64,000 bases of DNA from positions 29,574 through 93,573 of the forward strand of contig PMKE01000067.1 of the NCBI GenBank assembly GCA_003158585.1. Direction: 5' to 3'. The stretch's first letter is position 1, and every line of letters begins with the position of its first letter. This DNA is from Alphaproteobacteria bacterium (GTDB lineage Bacteria > Pseudomonadota > Alphaproteobacteria > Micropepsales > Micropepsaceae). The translations under genes and the position numbers were made by a program. Of this stretch, positions 53,195 to 62,266 are shown in pieces. The notes beneath the pieces were generated by a model. It worked only from the letters and a program-made list of their open reading frames with translations, searched no databases and was not told the DNA's origin.

Positions 53195-53628
53195 GGCACG
53201 GACCTCTTCGGTTCCAGACGCCCTTCCTCGATCTCAATATGACGTACGATTGTGTTGGACTTGGGGCGTTCGAGTTCGATCGACAGCAAACCGTTTTCGA
53301 GTGACGCTCCGGTAACTTCGATGCCTTCCGCCAGCACGAAAGCCCGCTGGAACTGCCGCGCGGCGATGCCGCGATGCAGGAAATTCTTGTCACCGTTCTC
53401 ACCCTGTTTGCCGCGGATGACGAGTTGGCGGTCCTCCACCGTGACGTTCAACTCTTCGCGAGAAAAGCCGGCCACGGCGAGCGTGATGCGCAGCTTGTCT
53501 TCGTCGGACTGCTCGATGTTGTAGGGCGGATAGCCGTCGCCGGCGCTCTTGACGGTACGTTCCAGCAGCCGTTCGAGGTGCTCGAAACCCAGCAGGAAGG
53601 GACTGTTGAAATAGACGGTCCTGTTCAT
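53191..53628 (-). CDS. Hsp20/IbpA-type small heat-shock protein
   Basis: A 145-residue protein with an N-terminal region (FNSPFLLGFEHLERLLERTV) as in IbpA. The alpha-crystallin domain follows: YNIEQSDEDKLRITLAVAGF, ELNVTVEDRQLVIRGKQGE, FLHRGIAARQFQRAFVLAEG and ENGLLSIELERP. It holds unfolding proteins in the cytoplasm. ATG 53628 has AGGAGGG upstream. Coupled to DUF1150. Confidence 0.95.
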   Translation of the reverse strand: MNRTVYFNSPFLLGFEHLERLLERTVKSAGDGYPPYNIEQSDEDKLRITLAVAGFSREELNVTVEDRQLVIRGKQGENGDKNFLHRGIAARQFQRAFVLAEGIEVTGASLENGLLSIELERPKSNTIVRHIEIEEGRLEPKRSVP

Positions 53629-53820
53629 CTCAAAGCCCTCCTCAAGCGGCTTTGCCGGCATCGCCGGTTTGGTTGAGCGGCCCCACGGGAGGCACCGCTA
53701 CGCATATGATGTGGGGTGCGACGCCGTTTGTTCAAGTTCGGACTTCACCCTTCCTCAATGGGGCCTTGCAGGAATGCAGCACACCGTTGCCCGGCGCCCG
53801 GGGACGGGGCACAAGGATTT

Positions 53821-55569
53821 ATGGCCCGGCCCACGCTGATCCTGGACGATGCCGCCACGGGGCGGCTCTACGCCTACGGGCGGGTTCTTGCCGTCATCCG
53901 CGCCGATACGCCACAGGAGATTTCCCCCGCGCTGGCCGCAATGGAAGCCGCCCGCGCCGCCGGACATTTTGTTGCGGGCTATTTTTCCTACGAGTTGGGC
54001 TACGCGCTGGAGCCCCGGTTGCAGCGGCTGTTGCCGCGAACGCGGCAGGTTCCGCTGCTGTGGTTCGGAGTGTTCGATGCGCCGGAGCGGGTGGAGGAGG
54101 GTGCGCTTGCGGATTGGTGCAGCGGGCGCGTCTATGGGGGGCCGCTGGAGCACGAATGGGACGAGCGGGCCTATGGCGAGCGCTTCGACCGCGTGCATGA
54201 ACTGATCGCGGCCGGCGATTTTTATCAGGCCAATCTCACCTTCCGCTCGCGCTTTGCTTTCGCGGGCGATGCGCTGGCGCTCTATCGCAGCCTCAGGGCG
54301 CAGTCTGCGGCGCGCTATGGCGCCTATGTCGACGACGGCGCGCGGCAGATTCTCAGCTTGTCGCCGGAGCTGTTCTTCGATCTGGCCGCCGACGGAACGA
54401 TCACGGCGCGTCCGATGAAAGGCACCGCCCCGCGCGGCGCCGTCTCGGACGTGTTCGAACGCATGGCGCTGGCAGAGAGCGCCAAGAACCGCGCCGAGAA
54501 TCTGATGATCGTCGATCTGTTGCGCAACGATCTCGGACGGATCGCGGAAATCGGCAGCGTGGAGGTGCGCGATCTGTTCGCCGTGGAGACCTATCCGACG
54601 CTGCACCAGATGGTGTCCACGGTGTCGGCGCGGCTGAAGCCCGGCACGGACATCGCGGGCCTCGTGCGCGCGCTGTTCCCCTGCGGCTCCGTCACCGGCG
54701 CACCCAAGATCCACGCGATGGAGATCATTGCGGAACTGGAGGGGAGTCCGCGCGGGGTCTATTGCGGCGCCATCGGCCATTTTGCGCCGGACGGTTCGGC
54801 CCGCTTCAACGTCGCCATCCGTACTCTGACGATTGCGGGCGGTCGCGGCGAGCTTGGGATCGGCGGCGCCGTGGTGCAGGACTCCGAAGCCGCGAGCGAA
54901 TACGCCGAATGCCTGCTCAAGGCGCGCTATTACGAAGCCGCCCGTCGCCCGCTGGAATTGATCGAAACCCTGCGCTGGTCGCCGAAGGAGGGGTTCGTCC
55001 GCCTCGATCGCCATTTGGCACGGATGTGGCGTTCGGCGGAAGTGTTCGAAATGAAGTTTGATACCGTGCGCGCGAGAAAGGCATTGGATGCATCATTGCC
55101 TCCCCCTTGCGAGGAAGCCCTCCGCATCCGCCTTACCTTGAACGAGAGCGGTGAATTCGCCTGCACTGCCGTTCCGCTTGGCGAGGCTAAGGAAACATGG
55201 AGCTATGTGATCTCTCCGCATCGCGTTTCGAGCACCGATCACTTGGCACGTCATAAGACGAATTGGCGCGAGATGTACGATTCCGAACACGCCCGCCTTG
55301 CGGCCGTTTGCGACGAAGTGCTGTTCCTCAACGAGCGCGGCGAAGTTGTGGAGGGCAGCCGCACAAACGTCTTCGTGGCGCGCGACGGCAGGCTCTTGAC
55401 GCCGCCGCTCTCCTCCGGCGCGCTTGACGGCATACTCCGCCGCACGTTGATCGAGGAGGGCCGCTGCATAGAGGCGGTGTTGTCGCCGGACGATCTCGCG
55501 AACGCGAACGTTTATCTAGGCAACTCGCTGCGCGGGTTGATGAGAGCGCAGATCGCGCGTCCGGGATGA
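53821..55569 (+). CDS. pabB: Fused aminodeoxychorismate synthase I and lyase (PabB-PabC)
   Basis: A 582-residue fusion. The PabB part (to about 370) has VHELIAAGDFYQANLTFRS, SLSPELFFDL, RPMKGTAPRG, NLMIVDLLRNDLGRI, PCGSVTGAPKIHAMEII and GVYCGAIGHFAPDG, the chorismate-binding motifs. The PabC part (about 375-582) is a class IV PLP enzyme: GFVRLDRHLARM, TDHLARHKTNWREMYD (the Lys binds PLP) and EVVEGSRTNVFVA. Together they make 4-aminobenzoate for folate; glutaminase PabA must be elsewhere. AAGGATTT precedes ATG 53821. Confidence 0.94.
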   Translation: MARPTLILDDAATGRLYAYGRVLAVIRADTPQEISPALAAMEAARAAGHFVAGYFSYELGYALEPRLQRLLPRTRQVPLLWFGVFDAPERVEEGALADWCSGRVYGGPLEHEWDERAYGERFDRVHELIAAGDFYQANLTFRSRFAFAGDALALYRSLRAQSAARYGAYVDDGARQILSLSPELFFDLAADGTITARPMKGTAPRGAVSDVFERMALAESAKNRAENLMIVDLLRNDLGRIAEIGSVEVRDLFAVETYPTLHQMVSTVSARLKPGTDIAGLVRALFPCGSVTGAPKIHAMEIIAELEGSPRGVYCGAIGHFAPDGSARFNVAIRTLTIAGGRGELGIGGAVVQDSEAASEYAECLLKARYYEAARRPLELIETLRWSPKEGFVRLDRHLARMWRSAEVFEMKFDTVRARKALDASLPPPCEEALRIRLTLNESGEFACTAVPLGEAKETWSYVISPHRVSSTDHLARHKTNWREMYDSEHARLAAVCDEVLFLNERGEVVEGSRTNVFVARDGRLLTPPLSSGALDGILRRTLIEEGRCIEAVLSPDDLANANVYLGNSLRGLMRAQIARPG

Positions 55570-55578
55570 CAGTAATTG

Positions 55579-55959
55579 TTACGCCGCCGCTTTCGCCGCC
55601 AGCGCACAGAGCAGGGCCAGCGTCTCGGGCATGATCCAGCCGCCGGCTTCAACCACGCGCCCTTCGACGGCGTCCTCGGTCACCACCTGCGCCAGCGGAC
55701 GGCCTTCGACGCGCGTGCGCACGTCGTCCGCGACGAGCTTGGGATCGAAGTCGTCCAGCTCCGCCAGCACGGTTTCGCCGATCTGCGCGTCGGCGTCGCG
55801 GTCGTCGAGCAGCGCCAAAAGGTCGTCGTAAGGGCTCGGCGCGTGCCGCTTGCGCAGCAGATAGCGTCCGCCAACGGCCAGACCGCCGGCCGCAACGACG
55901 CCGCCCCCGATCAGGACGTTGCGCCGCGTGAGATACGCTTTCATCGCCTCGACTTTCAT
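55579..55959 (-). CDS. Small Tat-signal-like protein, partner of GMC oxidoreductase
   Basis: A 126-residue protein with LTRRNVLIGGGVVAAGGLAVGG near the N-terminus, a twin-arginine-like signal/anchor. The remainder is acidic and helical (YDDLLALLDDRDADAQIGETVL, PLAQVVTEDAV, GWIMPETLALLCALAAKA). The organisation is reminiscent of subunit 3 of gluconate-2-dehydrogenase-type enzymes, which helps export the flavin subunit. It starts in an ATGA overlap with the oxidoreductase. The assignment as a partner is by context. Confidence 0.6.
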   Translation of the reverse strand: MKVEAMKAYLTRRNVLIGGGVVAAGGLAVGGRYLLRKRHAPSPYDDLLALLDDRDADAQIGETVLAELDDFDPKLVADDVRTRVEGRPLAQVVTEDAVEGRVVEAGGWIMPETLALLCALAAKAAA

Positions 55960-57458
55960 CGCAACACCTTCTTGAGGTGATCGGCGAGGCGCAAGGCAAG
56001 CGCCAGAATATTCACGGTCGGATTTGCCGCGCCGTAGGTCGGGAACACGGAACTGCCCGCCACGTAGAGATTGGCGAGGTCGTGGACCTTGAGATTGGCG
56101 TCGACCACGCCCCTGCGCGGATCGGCGTCCATCCGCGTGGTGCCCATGTGATGGTTGCCCCAGTCGAGCGAGTTCAGCCAGTCGTCGCGGGTCACCAGGT
56201 TGAGGCGCAACAGCCCGGCGCGCGAGACCAGAAGTTGCCGTCCGAGTTCCTTGAGCGTCTGGCGGAAGCGCGCGAAGTCGGCATCGGCGATGCGCATGTG
56301 CAGTTTGAGCTTGGGCATGCCGAGCGCGTCGCGTTCGGTATCGAGCGTGAAGCGGCGGTCGGGATCGGGCGTCACCTCCATGCCGGCGCCAAGCGAGTAT
56401 GCTTGCGCGTCGCCGGCGTCCACGCCCACGGCCGCCGCGGCAGCCTCCACCGCGGCCTTGCCGAGGTCATCCAGCTCGACCTTGCTCTCGACGGTGATCG
56501 AAGAGGCCATCACCGCGTGGGAACGGCGGAAGGCTTCGCTCGGGAACAGACCCGCGCGCATGATGGCACCGTGAACGCTCTTATTGCTCTGGTAAAACGG
56601 CGACAGCTTGCCGTCGAACACCACGAGGGTCGCAGTGTCACGCGGCGTGGGATGATCGGCGAAGAAGCGCCCCACCAGATCGTGCGTATTGCCGACGCCG
56701 GCCGGGATGATGTCGTTCGAGGCGAGCATCAGGCGGGCTGCTTCCACGGCGCCGGTTGCCAGCACCACGGCCTTCGGCTTCACCTTGAACTTGCGGCCGG
56801 AGAGCGTGGCGACGTCGAGTTCGGCGATCTTGGCGCCCGCGCCGTCGAGCCCGAGCCGCGTCACGTTAGCGTGGAGATAGACGGCAAGGTTTCTGATGCG
56901 GCGCAGGTCGTCGGCATAGCGATCGCCGAAATGCGTCGGCAGCGTGCTGCTGCGCATCTTCGAGAACTGGAACCAGCGCGTGGTGACGCCGCCTTCGCCG
57001 AGCGGCAGGACTGGTCCCAGCTGCTTCGTCGCCCATTTCTGGCCGCCGTCGTAGAGCAGAGCGCCCGCCTCGCACAGCGAGTGGGCCTTCACGAAAAAGC
57101 GGTTAAGCTCCTTCTTGCCGAACGGCCACCCGGAATAGGGCATCCAGGTGCGCTCTTCGAAGTCGATCTCGTCCATCGGGCGGCACCAGCCGCCCCAATG
57201 GTTGGAGCTACCGCCGAGATAACGCAGGCGCGTGGCTTCCAGCGTCAGATAGGGCGCGCCGACCTTGGAGCCCTCGTAGAGTGCCTGGATCTTGGCATCG
57301 AAGGTCATGCCGCCGCTTTCCAGCAGCACGACGTGAAGCGGCGATGCGGCAAGCGCCAGTGCCATCGAGATCCCGACGGGGCCGCCGCCGATGATGGCCA
57401 GATCCGGCTTAATGACGGTGCCCGAGGGAACGTTCCGGGCGTCTATGAATGCACCCAA
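55956..57458 (-). CDS. GMC-family FAD-dependent oxidoreductase
   Basis: A 500-residue flavoprotein. The FAD Rossmann motif is LAIIGGGPVGISMALALAAS near residues 20-40, followed by LLESGG. YLGGSSNHWGGWCRPM is the GMC flavin-attachment-type motif. VVLATGAVEAARLML and the C-terminal HHMGTTRMDADPRRGVVD and VFPTYGAANPTVNILALALR complete the GMC_oxred_C domain with the catalytic His. It probably oxidises a sugar or alcohol. The start is a TTG with AAAGG 9 bases upstream. It is coupled to the small Tat-like gene downstream. Confidence 0.9.
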   Translation of the reverse strand: MGAFIDARNVPSGTVIKPDLAIIGGGPVGISMALALAASPLHVVLLESGGMTFDAKIQALYEGSKVGAPYLTLEATRLRYLGGSSNHWGGWCRPMDEIDFEERTWMPYSGWPFGKKELNRFFVKAHSLCEAGALLYDGGQKWATKQLGPVLPLGEGGVTTRWFQFSKMRSSTLPTHFGDRYADDLRRIRNLAVYLHANVTRLGLDGAGAKIAELDVATLSGRKFKVKPKAVVLATGAVEAARLMLASNDIIPAGVGNTHDLVGRFFADHPTPRDTATLVVFDGKLSPFYQSNKSVHGAIMRAGLFPSEAFRRSHAVMASSITVESKVELDDLGKAAVEAAAAAVGVDAGDAQAYSLGAGMEVTPDPDRRFTLDTERDALGMPKLKLHMRIADADFARFRQTLKELGRQLLVSRAGLLRLNLVTRDDWLNSLDWGNHHMGTTRMDADPRRGVVDANLKVHDLANLYVAGSSVFPTYGAANPTVNILALALRLADHLKKVLR

Positions 57459-57705
57459 TACGCTTGCCTTTCGATGGAATCCGACTCTCGCAAGCCTCGG
57501 TCAGATTAGCGGCCTCCGCCCCCGATGTCCTGCTACGGGAATACCGGTTCCGCCTCGATTAAACACCGTTTCCTCATGGCCTGCCGCCGCCCCGATGGCA
57601 AGATGGCAAATGGGCCGGCAGACAGCCGGAGGAGGGGCTGCGCCGGAGAATACCGGGATTTGCGGCGAAGATCGGTGCGGGTTGGCGGCGCCCCGGCGGA
57701 TTTTT

Positions 57706-58311
57706 TCAGTCCAGTCCGTAGCGGTAGTGGCCGGTGATCTCGTAGTCGAACAGCATGTCCTCCAGGACCTGACCGCCGCCCATGTTGTGCATCATCAGCG
57801 GATTGCGGCCGAAGAGCGCCCGTCTGTCCGTCACGATGCCGATGTGGGGCAGGGACCCGCCGTGTCTCAGATTCCACGTCACCACATCGCCGGGGCGGTA
57901 GTCCCTGGGATCGCGCGTGATCTTCAGCACCTTTCCGTGCCGTTTGAAGAACGCTGCCAGATTCGGCACGCGGCGGTGATCGATGTTGGCGTCGGCGTGC
58001 TTCAGTCCCCAGATCATCGGGTAGGCGCCGAAGTGCCGCTTCATGTCCTCGTGGACGAGCTTCTGCAGATCGATGCCGATACCTCGATAGGCCCTGACGA
58101 TCACGTCGGCACAGACGCCGACATTCTGCGGCACGTCGCCGAGAGGGTAGGCGATCCTGCGATAGCCACTGTCGTAGGCGACATTCGGATTGCGCAGGGC
58201 GATTGCGGTTTGGATGAATTTTGCGGCCTGTGTTCCTTCCGCCGGACTTGGAGCGGCGGTCAGCAGACCCCCCGCAACAACAACACCCATGAGACGTGCG
58301 ACGGAGGTCAT
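57706..58311 (-). CDS. DUF1287 family secreted protein (NlpC/P60-like fold)
   Basis: A 201-residue protein with a signal peptide (RLMGVVVAGGLLTAAPSPAEG). DUF1287 markers: SGYRRIAYPLGDVPQNVGVCADVIVRAYR (with the conserved Cys), DHRRVPNLAAFFKRHGKVL, YRPGDVVTWNLRHGGSLPHIGIV and the His in PHIG. The Cys/His layout resembles papain-like NlpC/P60 hydrolases, so a cell-wall role is likely but not shown. It stands alone. Confidence 0.88.
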   Translation of the reverse strand: MTSVARLMGVVVAGGLLTAAPSPAEGTQAAKFIQTAIALRNPNVAYDSGYRRIAYPLGDVPQNVGVCADVIVRAYRGIGIDLQKLVHEDMKRHFGAYPMIWGLKHADANIDHRRVPNLAAFFKRHGKVLKITRDPRDYRPGDVVTWNLRHGGSLPHIGIVTDRRALFGRNPLMMHNMGGGQVLEDMLFDYEITGHYRYGLD

Positions 58312-58407
58312 ATGCGAACCTCTTTGCGCCGCACTCTATGATGCGAAGTTGTGTGGCTTTATTGCGCCGCGATTAAGGCTTGGAAAGCTTTTTGGGCTGT
58401 GACGCGA

Positions 58408-58643
58408 TTACCAGAAGCGCTTACTAGCGATTGCTTTACCTGAGCCTGATTTGAAATAATGTTCGAGTTTGCGCGCAATGTCTTCGCTTCTACGGCCACA
58501 TAACATCTTAGTTTTGTTGGTAGATAAGCCTTCGTTGAGGCGACATATCCAGCTTGATGTGAAGAGATACGATACTTCAGATCGTTTGTTGATCCGACAT
58601 AGATGTCGCCGTTGTTGAGTTGAAGGAAATAAACGTACCACAC
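58408..58643 (-). pseudogene. GIY-YIG endonuclease domain gene with frameshift
   Basis: The first frame, from a GTG at 58643, gives WYVYFLQLNNGDIYVGSTND, a clear GIY-YIG motif, and continues through AYLPTKLRCYVAVEAKT. The normal end of this family (ARKLEHYFKSGSGKAIASKRFW, then stop at 58408) is encoded in a different frame. One inserted or deleted base near 58490-58500 explains this. It is broken, or the sequence has an error there. It is AT-rich compared with its neighbours, which suggests transfer. Confidence 0.75.
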
Positions 58644-58700
58644 GGCTTCAGCCTCCCTACGCCAAGGCTTCGGGAGGCACCCTACAACTTTTTTTTGTTT

Positions 58701-58747
58701 GGGTGGCGATCCACCCCTCGCTTGCGCTTCGGGGTGGCCTGCCACCC
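58701..58747. repeat. Nested palindrome GGGTGGC ... GCCACCC
   Basis: Outer arms GGGTGGC/GCCACCC enclose inner arms CCACCCC/GGGGTGG around a short loop. A run of eight T lies just to the left. It sits between the GIY-YIG remnant and tRNA-Ala. It may be a mobile palindromic element or the processing/termination structure near the tRNA; the T-run is on the wrong side for a leftward terminator. Confidence 0.5.
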
Positions 58748-58764
58748 GAAGCTTTAGCGTAGGG

Positions 58765-58840
58765 TGGTGGAGCCAAGCGGGATCGAACCGCTGACCTCCT
58801 GCATGCCATGCAGGCGCTCTCCCAGCTGAGCTATGGCCCC
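58765..58840 (-). tRNA. tRNA-Ala (anticodon GGC)
   Basis: A 76-nt tRNA on the minus strand with the CCA end encoded. The acceptor stem GGGGCCA pairs with TGGCTCC. The D arm is AGCTCAGCTGGGAGAGC. The anticodon stem CCTGC/GCAGG holds the loop ATGGCAT with anticodon GGC. The T arm is CAGCGGTTCGATCCCGCT-like, with TTCGATC in the loop. It decodes GCC and GCU alanine codons. Its position beside the FYDLN-acid gene and aroA is standard in alphaproteobacteria. Confidence 0.97.
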
Positions 58841-58877
58841 GACCTGATTCCCGGTTTGGGCACCGGGAACGCGTAAT

Positions 58878-59357
58878 CTAACGTTCGTCTTTTTCTATAT
58901 CAGTATCGATAATGCCGCTGACGTCGTCTTCGTCTTCTTCGACTGTTTCGAGCAGGCCGTCGTCCTCCTCGTCCTCCTCGACCTCTTCGTCCTCGATCTC
59001 CTCGATGGCGGCCTCTTCGCCCTCGACCACCGACATGCCGGCAGCGGCGGGTTCGGGCTCCTCGGGAACCTCTTCCTCTTCCGCTTCGTCGTCTGCGGTT
59101 TCGACCGCCGGCTCGTCCGCGACCGGCTCGACGATGGTCTCCTCGACCTCCTCCTCGACTTCTTCCTCGGGCTCGGGGGCGGGCTGCTGCACGGCGGCGG
59201 CCGGTTCGGGCTGGCGCGGGCGCCTCTGCTTGTAGAGGGACTCGGGCTCGAAGGTGCTCGAACATTTCGGGCACTCGATCGGACGCTTGGAGAGGTCGTA
59301 AAACCGGGCGCCGCAACTCGGGCAGACGCGTTTTGTTCCAAGATCAGACTTGACCAA
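58878..59357 (-). CDS. FYDLN-acid domain protein (zinc-ribbon plus acidic tail)
   Basis: A 159-residue protein. [27 protein letters not shown] near the N-terminus holds two CxxC pairs for zinc and the FYDL motif that names the family (TIGR02300). The remaining 110 residues are a Glu/Asp-rich low-complexity tail ([29 protein letters not shown]). The start is a TTG, with AGGA 9 bases upstream; an earlier in-frame start adds residues unlike the family. Function unknown; adjacent to tRNA-Ala and aroA as usual. Confidence 0.9.
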   Translation of the reverse strand: MVKSDLGTKRVCPSCGARFYDLSKRPIECPKCSSTFEPESLYKQRRPRQPEPAAAVQQPAPEPEEEVEEEVEETIVEPVADEPAVETADDEAEEEEVPEEPEPAAAGMSVVEGEEAAIEEIEDEEVEEDEEDDGLLETVEEDEDDVSGIIDTDIEKDER

Positions 59358-59510
59358 TTCTTTGCATCCTGTCGGGTTCCGAAGGGGGCGTCGTTTGCCA
59401 CGGTTAGGCGGGGCTGTCAAAGGGCATGGCTTCCCAGGGAAATTCGCCCGCCGCCCTTGACGGGGCCTGCCGTTGGGCTAGGCATCGCCTGCCGTTTAGA
59501 GGGACCGTGG

Positions 59511-60857
59511 ATGCCAGCCTCCGCCCGTCCGCTGCGGGCCTGCCGCTCGCCGTCCCTGAAGGGCATGGCGACGGTTCCCGGCGACAAATCGATCTCCCAT
59601 AGGGCGTTGATTCTGGGGGGCATGGCCCTGGGAGAAACCCTGATTACCGGCCTTCTGGAAGCCGAGGACGTGCTGAACACCGCCGAGGCCGTGCGGGCCT
59701 TCGGGGCGCAGGTGGTCCGCCAGGGGCCGGGCGGCTGGAAGGTCAATGGCACGGGGGTCGGCGGCTGGCGCCGGCCGGAGGATGTGCTCGATTTCGGCAA
59801 TTCCGGCACCGGCTCGCGGCTGATGATGGGGGCGATGGCGACGACGCCTGTCACGGCCGTTTTCACGGGCGATGACTCGCTCAGGAAGCGCCCGATGGGA
59901 CGGGTGTTGGAGCCGCTCAAGTTGTTCGGTGCGGAATACGAGGCCCAGCCCGGCGGGCTGATGCCGGTGACGCTGACTGGCGCAGGGCAAGCGATCTGCG
60001 TCGATTATACCGTGCCGATGGCCTCGGCCCAGGTGAAGTCGGCCATGCTGCTGGCGGCGCTGAATGCCCCCGGCCGCTCGCACATCTCGCAAGGCGCGCT
60101 GACCCGCGACCACACCGAACGCATGCTGTCCGCCTTCGGGGCCGAGGTTTCCGTCGAGCCGCTGCCCGGCGGCGGCGAAACGATTTCCGTCATGGGCGAG
60201 GCGGAGCTGAAGGCCGTGAGCGTCGCCGTGCCGCGCGATCCTTCGTCGGCCGCATTCCCGCTGGTGGCGGCGCTGATCCTTCCCGGTTCCGAGATCGTGT
60301 TGCCCGGCGTGCTGCTCAATCCGCGCCGCACAGGTTTGTTCGAGACGCTGAAGGAGATGGGTGCGGATATTTCCATCGCCAACGAGCGCGACAGCAGCGG
60401 CGAGCGGGTCGGCGACCTCACAGTGCGCGGCTCCGTGCTGAAAGGCGTGGAAGTGCCGCCGGAACGCGTGCCTGCGATGATCGACGAATTCCCCATCCTC
60501 GCCGTCGCCGCCGCCTTCGCCGAAGGACCCACCGTGATGCGCGGCCTCGAAGAATTGCGCGTCAAGGAAAGCGACCGGCTGGCAGCGATCGTCGCCGGGC
60601 TGCGTGCGGCGGGCGTGACGGTGCAGGAACTTGAAGACGGTATGGTGGTGGAAGGGTGCGGCCCGGGCGGCGTTCCCGGCGGCGGCACGGTGACGACGCA
60701 CCTGGATCACCGCATCGCGATGGCATTCCTCGTCATGGGCCTTGCTTCGCGCAAGCCCATGACCGTCGACGACGCCTCGATGATCGCGACCAGCTTTCCG
60801 GAATTCGAGACCTTGATGGGCGGCTTGGGCGCCATCATCGAGACAACGGCAGGATGA
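59511..60857 (+). CDS. aroA: 3-phosphoshikimate 1-carboxyvinyltransferase (EPSP synthase)
   Basis: A 448-residue enzyme of the shikimate pathway. N-terminal [18 protein letters not shown] binds phosphate; [16 protein letters not shown] is the second motif. [33 protein letters not shown] and [13 protein letters not shown] complete the active site. The motifs look like class II AroA (with [11 protein letters not shown] rather than NAGTAMRPL). It makes EPSP from shikimate-3-phosphate and phosphoenolpyruvate. ATG 59511 has GAGGGA 8 bases upstream. Confidence 0.96.
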   Translation: MPASARPLRACRSPSLKGMATVPGDKSISHRALILGGMALGETLITGLLEAEDVLNTAEAVRAFGAQVVRQGPGGWKVNGTGVGGWRRPEDVLDFGNSGTGSRLMMGAMATTPVTAVFTGDDSLRKRPMGRVLEPLKLFGAEYEAQPGGLMPVTLTGAGQAICVDYTVPMASAQVKSAMLLAALNAPGRSHISQGALTRDHTERMLSAFGAEVSVEPLPGGGETISVMGEAELKAVSVAVPRDPSSAAFPLVAALILPGSEIVLPGVLLNPRRTGLFETLKEMGADISIANERDSSGERVGDLTVRGSVLKGVEVPPERVPAMIDEFPILAVAAAFAEGPTVMRGLEELRVKESDRLAAIVAGLRAAGVTVQELEDGMVVEGCGPGGVPGGGTVTTHLDHRIAMAFLVMGLASRKPMTVDDASMIATSFPEFETLMGGLGAIIETTAG

Positions 60858-60874
60858 ACCAAGAGGACAGGGCG

Positions 60875-61432
60875 ATGCGGAAAATACCCAATCTTGAACG
60901 GTATCTTGAACTCGGCCTGTTTCGCGCCCGCTGGCTGATCGCACCGTTCTACGTCGGTCTTGTGCTTGTGCTGGTGATGCTGCTCGGCAGTTTCTGCTAC
61001 GAGATCTACAGAGGGCTGTTCGTTCATTTCTCGCTTGAACCGGAATCGGTCATTCTGCTCGTGCTGAGCCTGATCGACCTCTCGCTCGCGGGCAATCTCG
61101 TCATCATCGTGGTGTTCTCAGGCTACGAGAACTTCGTCTCGAAGATCGACACCCACGGCGACGAGGACCGCCCGTCCTGGATGGGCACGCTCGATTTCTC
61201 CGGCCTGAAGATGAAGCTGATCGGCTCCATCGTGGCGATCTCGGTGATCTCGCTGCTGCGCGCCTTCATGGAGCTGGCAACGACCGGTTCCGAACTGGAC
61301 GAACGCAAGCTCGGCTGGATGATCGGCCTGCACGTCACCTTCCTGTTCTCGGGTGTGATGTTCGCGACGATGGACTGGATCGCGTCGAAGTCCGAGAACA
61401 AGATGAAGCATCACGGGCCCGTGGCGCCGTAG
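60875..61432 (+). CDS. UPF0114/YqhA-family inner-membrane protein
   Basis: A 185-residue protein with about four membrane segments (APFYVGLVLVLVMLLGSFCY, VILLVLSLIDLSLAGNLVII, MKLIGSIVAISVISLLRAF, LHVTFLFSGVMFATMDWI). FSGYENFVSK and HGDEDRPSWMGTLDFSGLKMKL are family motifs. ATG 60875, with GAGGACAGG upstream, is chosen; ATG 60854, overlapping the aroA stop, is possible. Function unknown. Confidence 0.88.
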   Translation: MRKIPNLERYLELGLFRARWLIAPFYVGLVLVLVMLLGSFCYEIYRGLFVHFSLEPESVILLVLSLIDLSLAGNLVIIVVFSGYENFVSKIDTHGDEDRPSWMGTLDFSGLKMKLIGSIVAISVISLLRAFMELATTGSELDERKLGWMIGLHVTFLFSGVMFATMDWIASKSENKMKHHGPVAP

Positions 61433-61435
61433 AAT

Positions 61436-61867
61436 TCAAGCTTCGTCCTCGGAGTATCCCAGCACCGGCACGCCGAGTGCGGCGGCGGCGCGGCAGAGCG
61501 CCTGGTCGAGCGTGGCCAGCGGCAATCCGGCTCGTAAAGCAAGTTCAAGATAACCCGCATCATAGACCGTAAGCTTGTGTGCGAGGGCGAGGTCGAATGC
61601 CGTGCCGAAAGCCTGCACCCCGGTTTGATCGTCGGTAGTAATGGGGCTGCTATTGTAGAACGCGATAGCACTCGTGCGATCGGCGGTCGTCAACTGTCCG
61701 CGCCGTTCGTAGATGAGCAGTACATTTGCGACTTCGATAGGCCACAGCGCCGTCGTGAGTGCCCCTTCGTCTGCCATGCGGTGCATAAGTGCATCGGTTC
61801 GTGCCGTCTGCTGTCGCGGAAGATACCATGCGAGCGCAACGGAGCTGTCGAGGACGAACGCCGGCAT
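61436..61867 (-). CDS. vapC: VapC-type PIN-domain toxin ribonuclease
   Basis: A 143-residue PIN domain: FVLDSSVALAWYLP with the first catalytic Asp, WPIEVANVLLIYERRG with the second acidic residue, LTVYDAGYLELALRAGLPLATLDQAL with the third and fourth acids. PIN toxins cut tRNA or rRNA. Its ATG overlaps the antitoxin stop (TGATG), so the toxin depends on antitoxin translation. Length is usual for the family. Confidence 0.92.
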   Translation of the reverse strand: MPAFVLDSSVALAWYLPRQQTARTDALMHRMADEGALTTALWPIEVANVLLIYERRGQLTTADRTSAIAFYNSSPITTDDQTGVQAFGTAFDLALAHKLTVYDAGYLELALRAGLPLATLDQALCRAAAALGVPVLGYSEDEA

Positions 61868-62118
61868 CAGCGCCGCCCTTCATCCCGCATTTGCTTGATC
61901 TCTTCCCAGGTCAGGGGAGGGCCTTTGAGCTTGGCCCTTAATGCCAACAGCCCTTGAACGGCAGCTCGCGCCTTTTCGCGGTTGAAACCGGGATTGGCAG
62001 GCACCAGCTTCGCCACGGGCGTGCCGCGGCGGGTGATGACGATCTCCTCGCCCTTCGCAACCCGGTCGAGTAGGGAACCGAGGGTGTTTTTGGCTTCGAA
62101 AGCGCCGATTTCGGACAT
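61867..62118 (-). CDS. vapB: VapB/Phd-type antitoxin
   Basis: An 83-residue protein. The N-terminus IGAFEAKNTLGSLLDRVAKGEEIVITRRGTPVAKLVP, read in parts, is the Phd/YefM DNA-binding fold. The C-terminal LKGPPLTWEEIKQMRDEGRR is the disordered toxin-binding tail. It should neutralise the PIN toxin and repress the operon through the palindrome 23 bp upstream. Confidence 0.92.
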   Translation of the reverse strand: MSEIGAFEAKNTLGSLLDRVAKGEEIVITRRGTPVAKLVPANPGFNREKARAAVQGLLALRAKLKGPPLTWEEIKQMRDEGRR

Positions 62119-62140
62119 GTGAGCATCCAGTAAGCTAGAC

Positions 62141-62156
62141 TGTAAGCTAGCTTACA
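62141..62156. promoter_or_regulatory. Perfect palindrome TGTAAGCTAGCTTACA, vapBC operator candidate
   Basis: A perfect 16-base palindrome upstream of vapB. An additional direct copy of GTAAGCTAG is at 62130-62138. Phd/VapB antitoxins usually bind such paired palindromic sites to autoregulate. It overlaps the expected promoter. Confidence 0.7.
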
Positions 62157-62266
62157 ACATATCCGCTGGAAATCAAGCGGCTGCTAAATCCGCGACCGCG
62201 TGTCCGTTGGTCCGACCACGGCTAGGCGGCCAAGCTCTCAATTTGCGTGAGCAAAGGTGATGGAAC

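Noticed and set aside
58681-58747. Leftward terminator of tRNA-Ala
   Set aside because: Read leftward the hairpin is followed by an A-rich stretch, not a T-run, so it is listed as a palindromic repeat instead.
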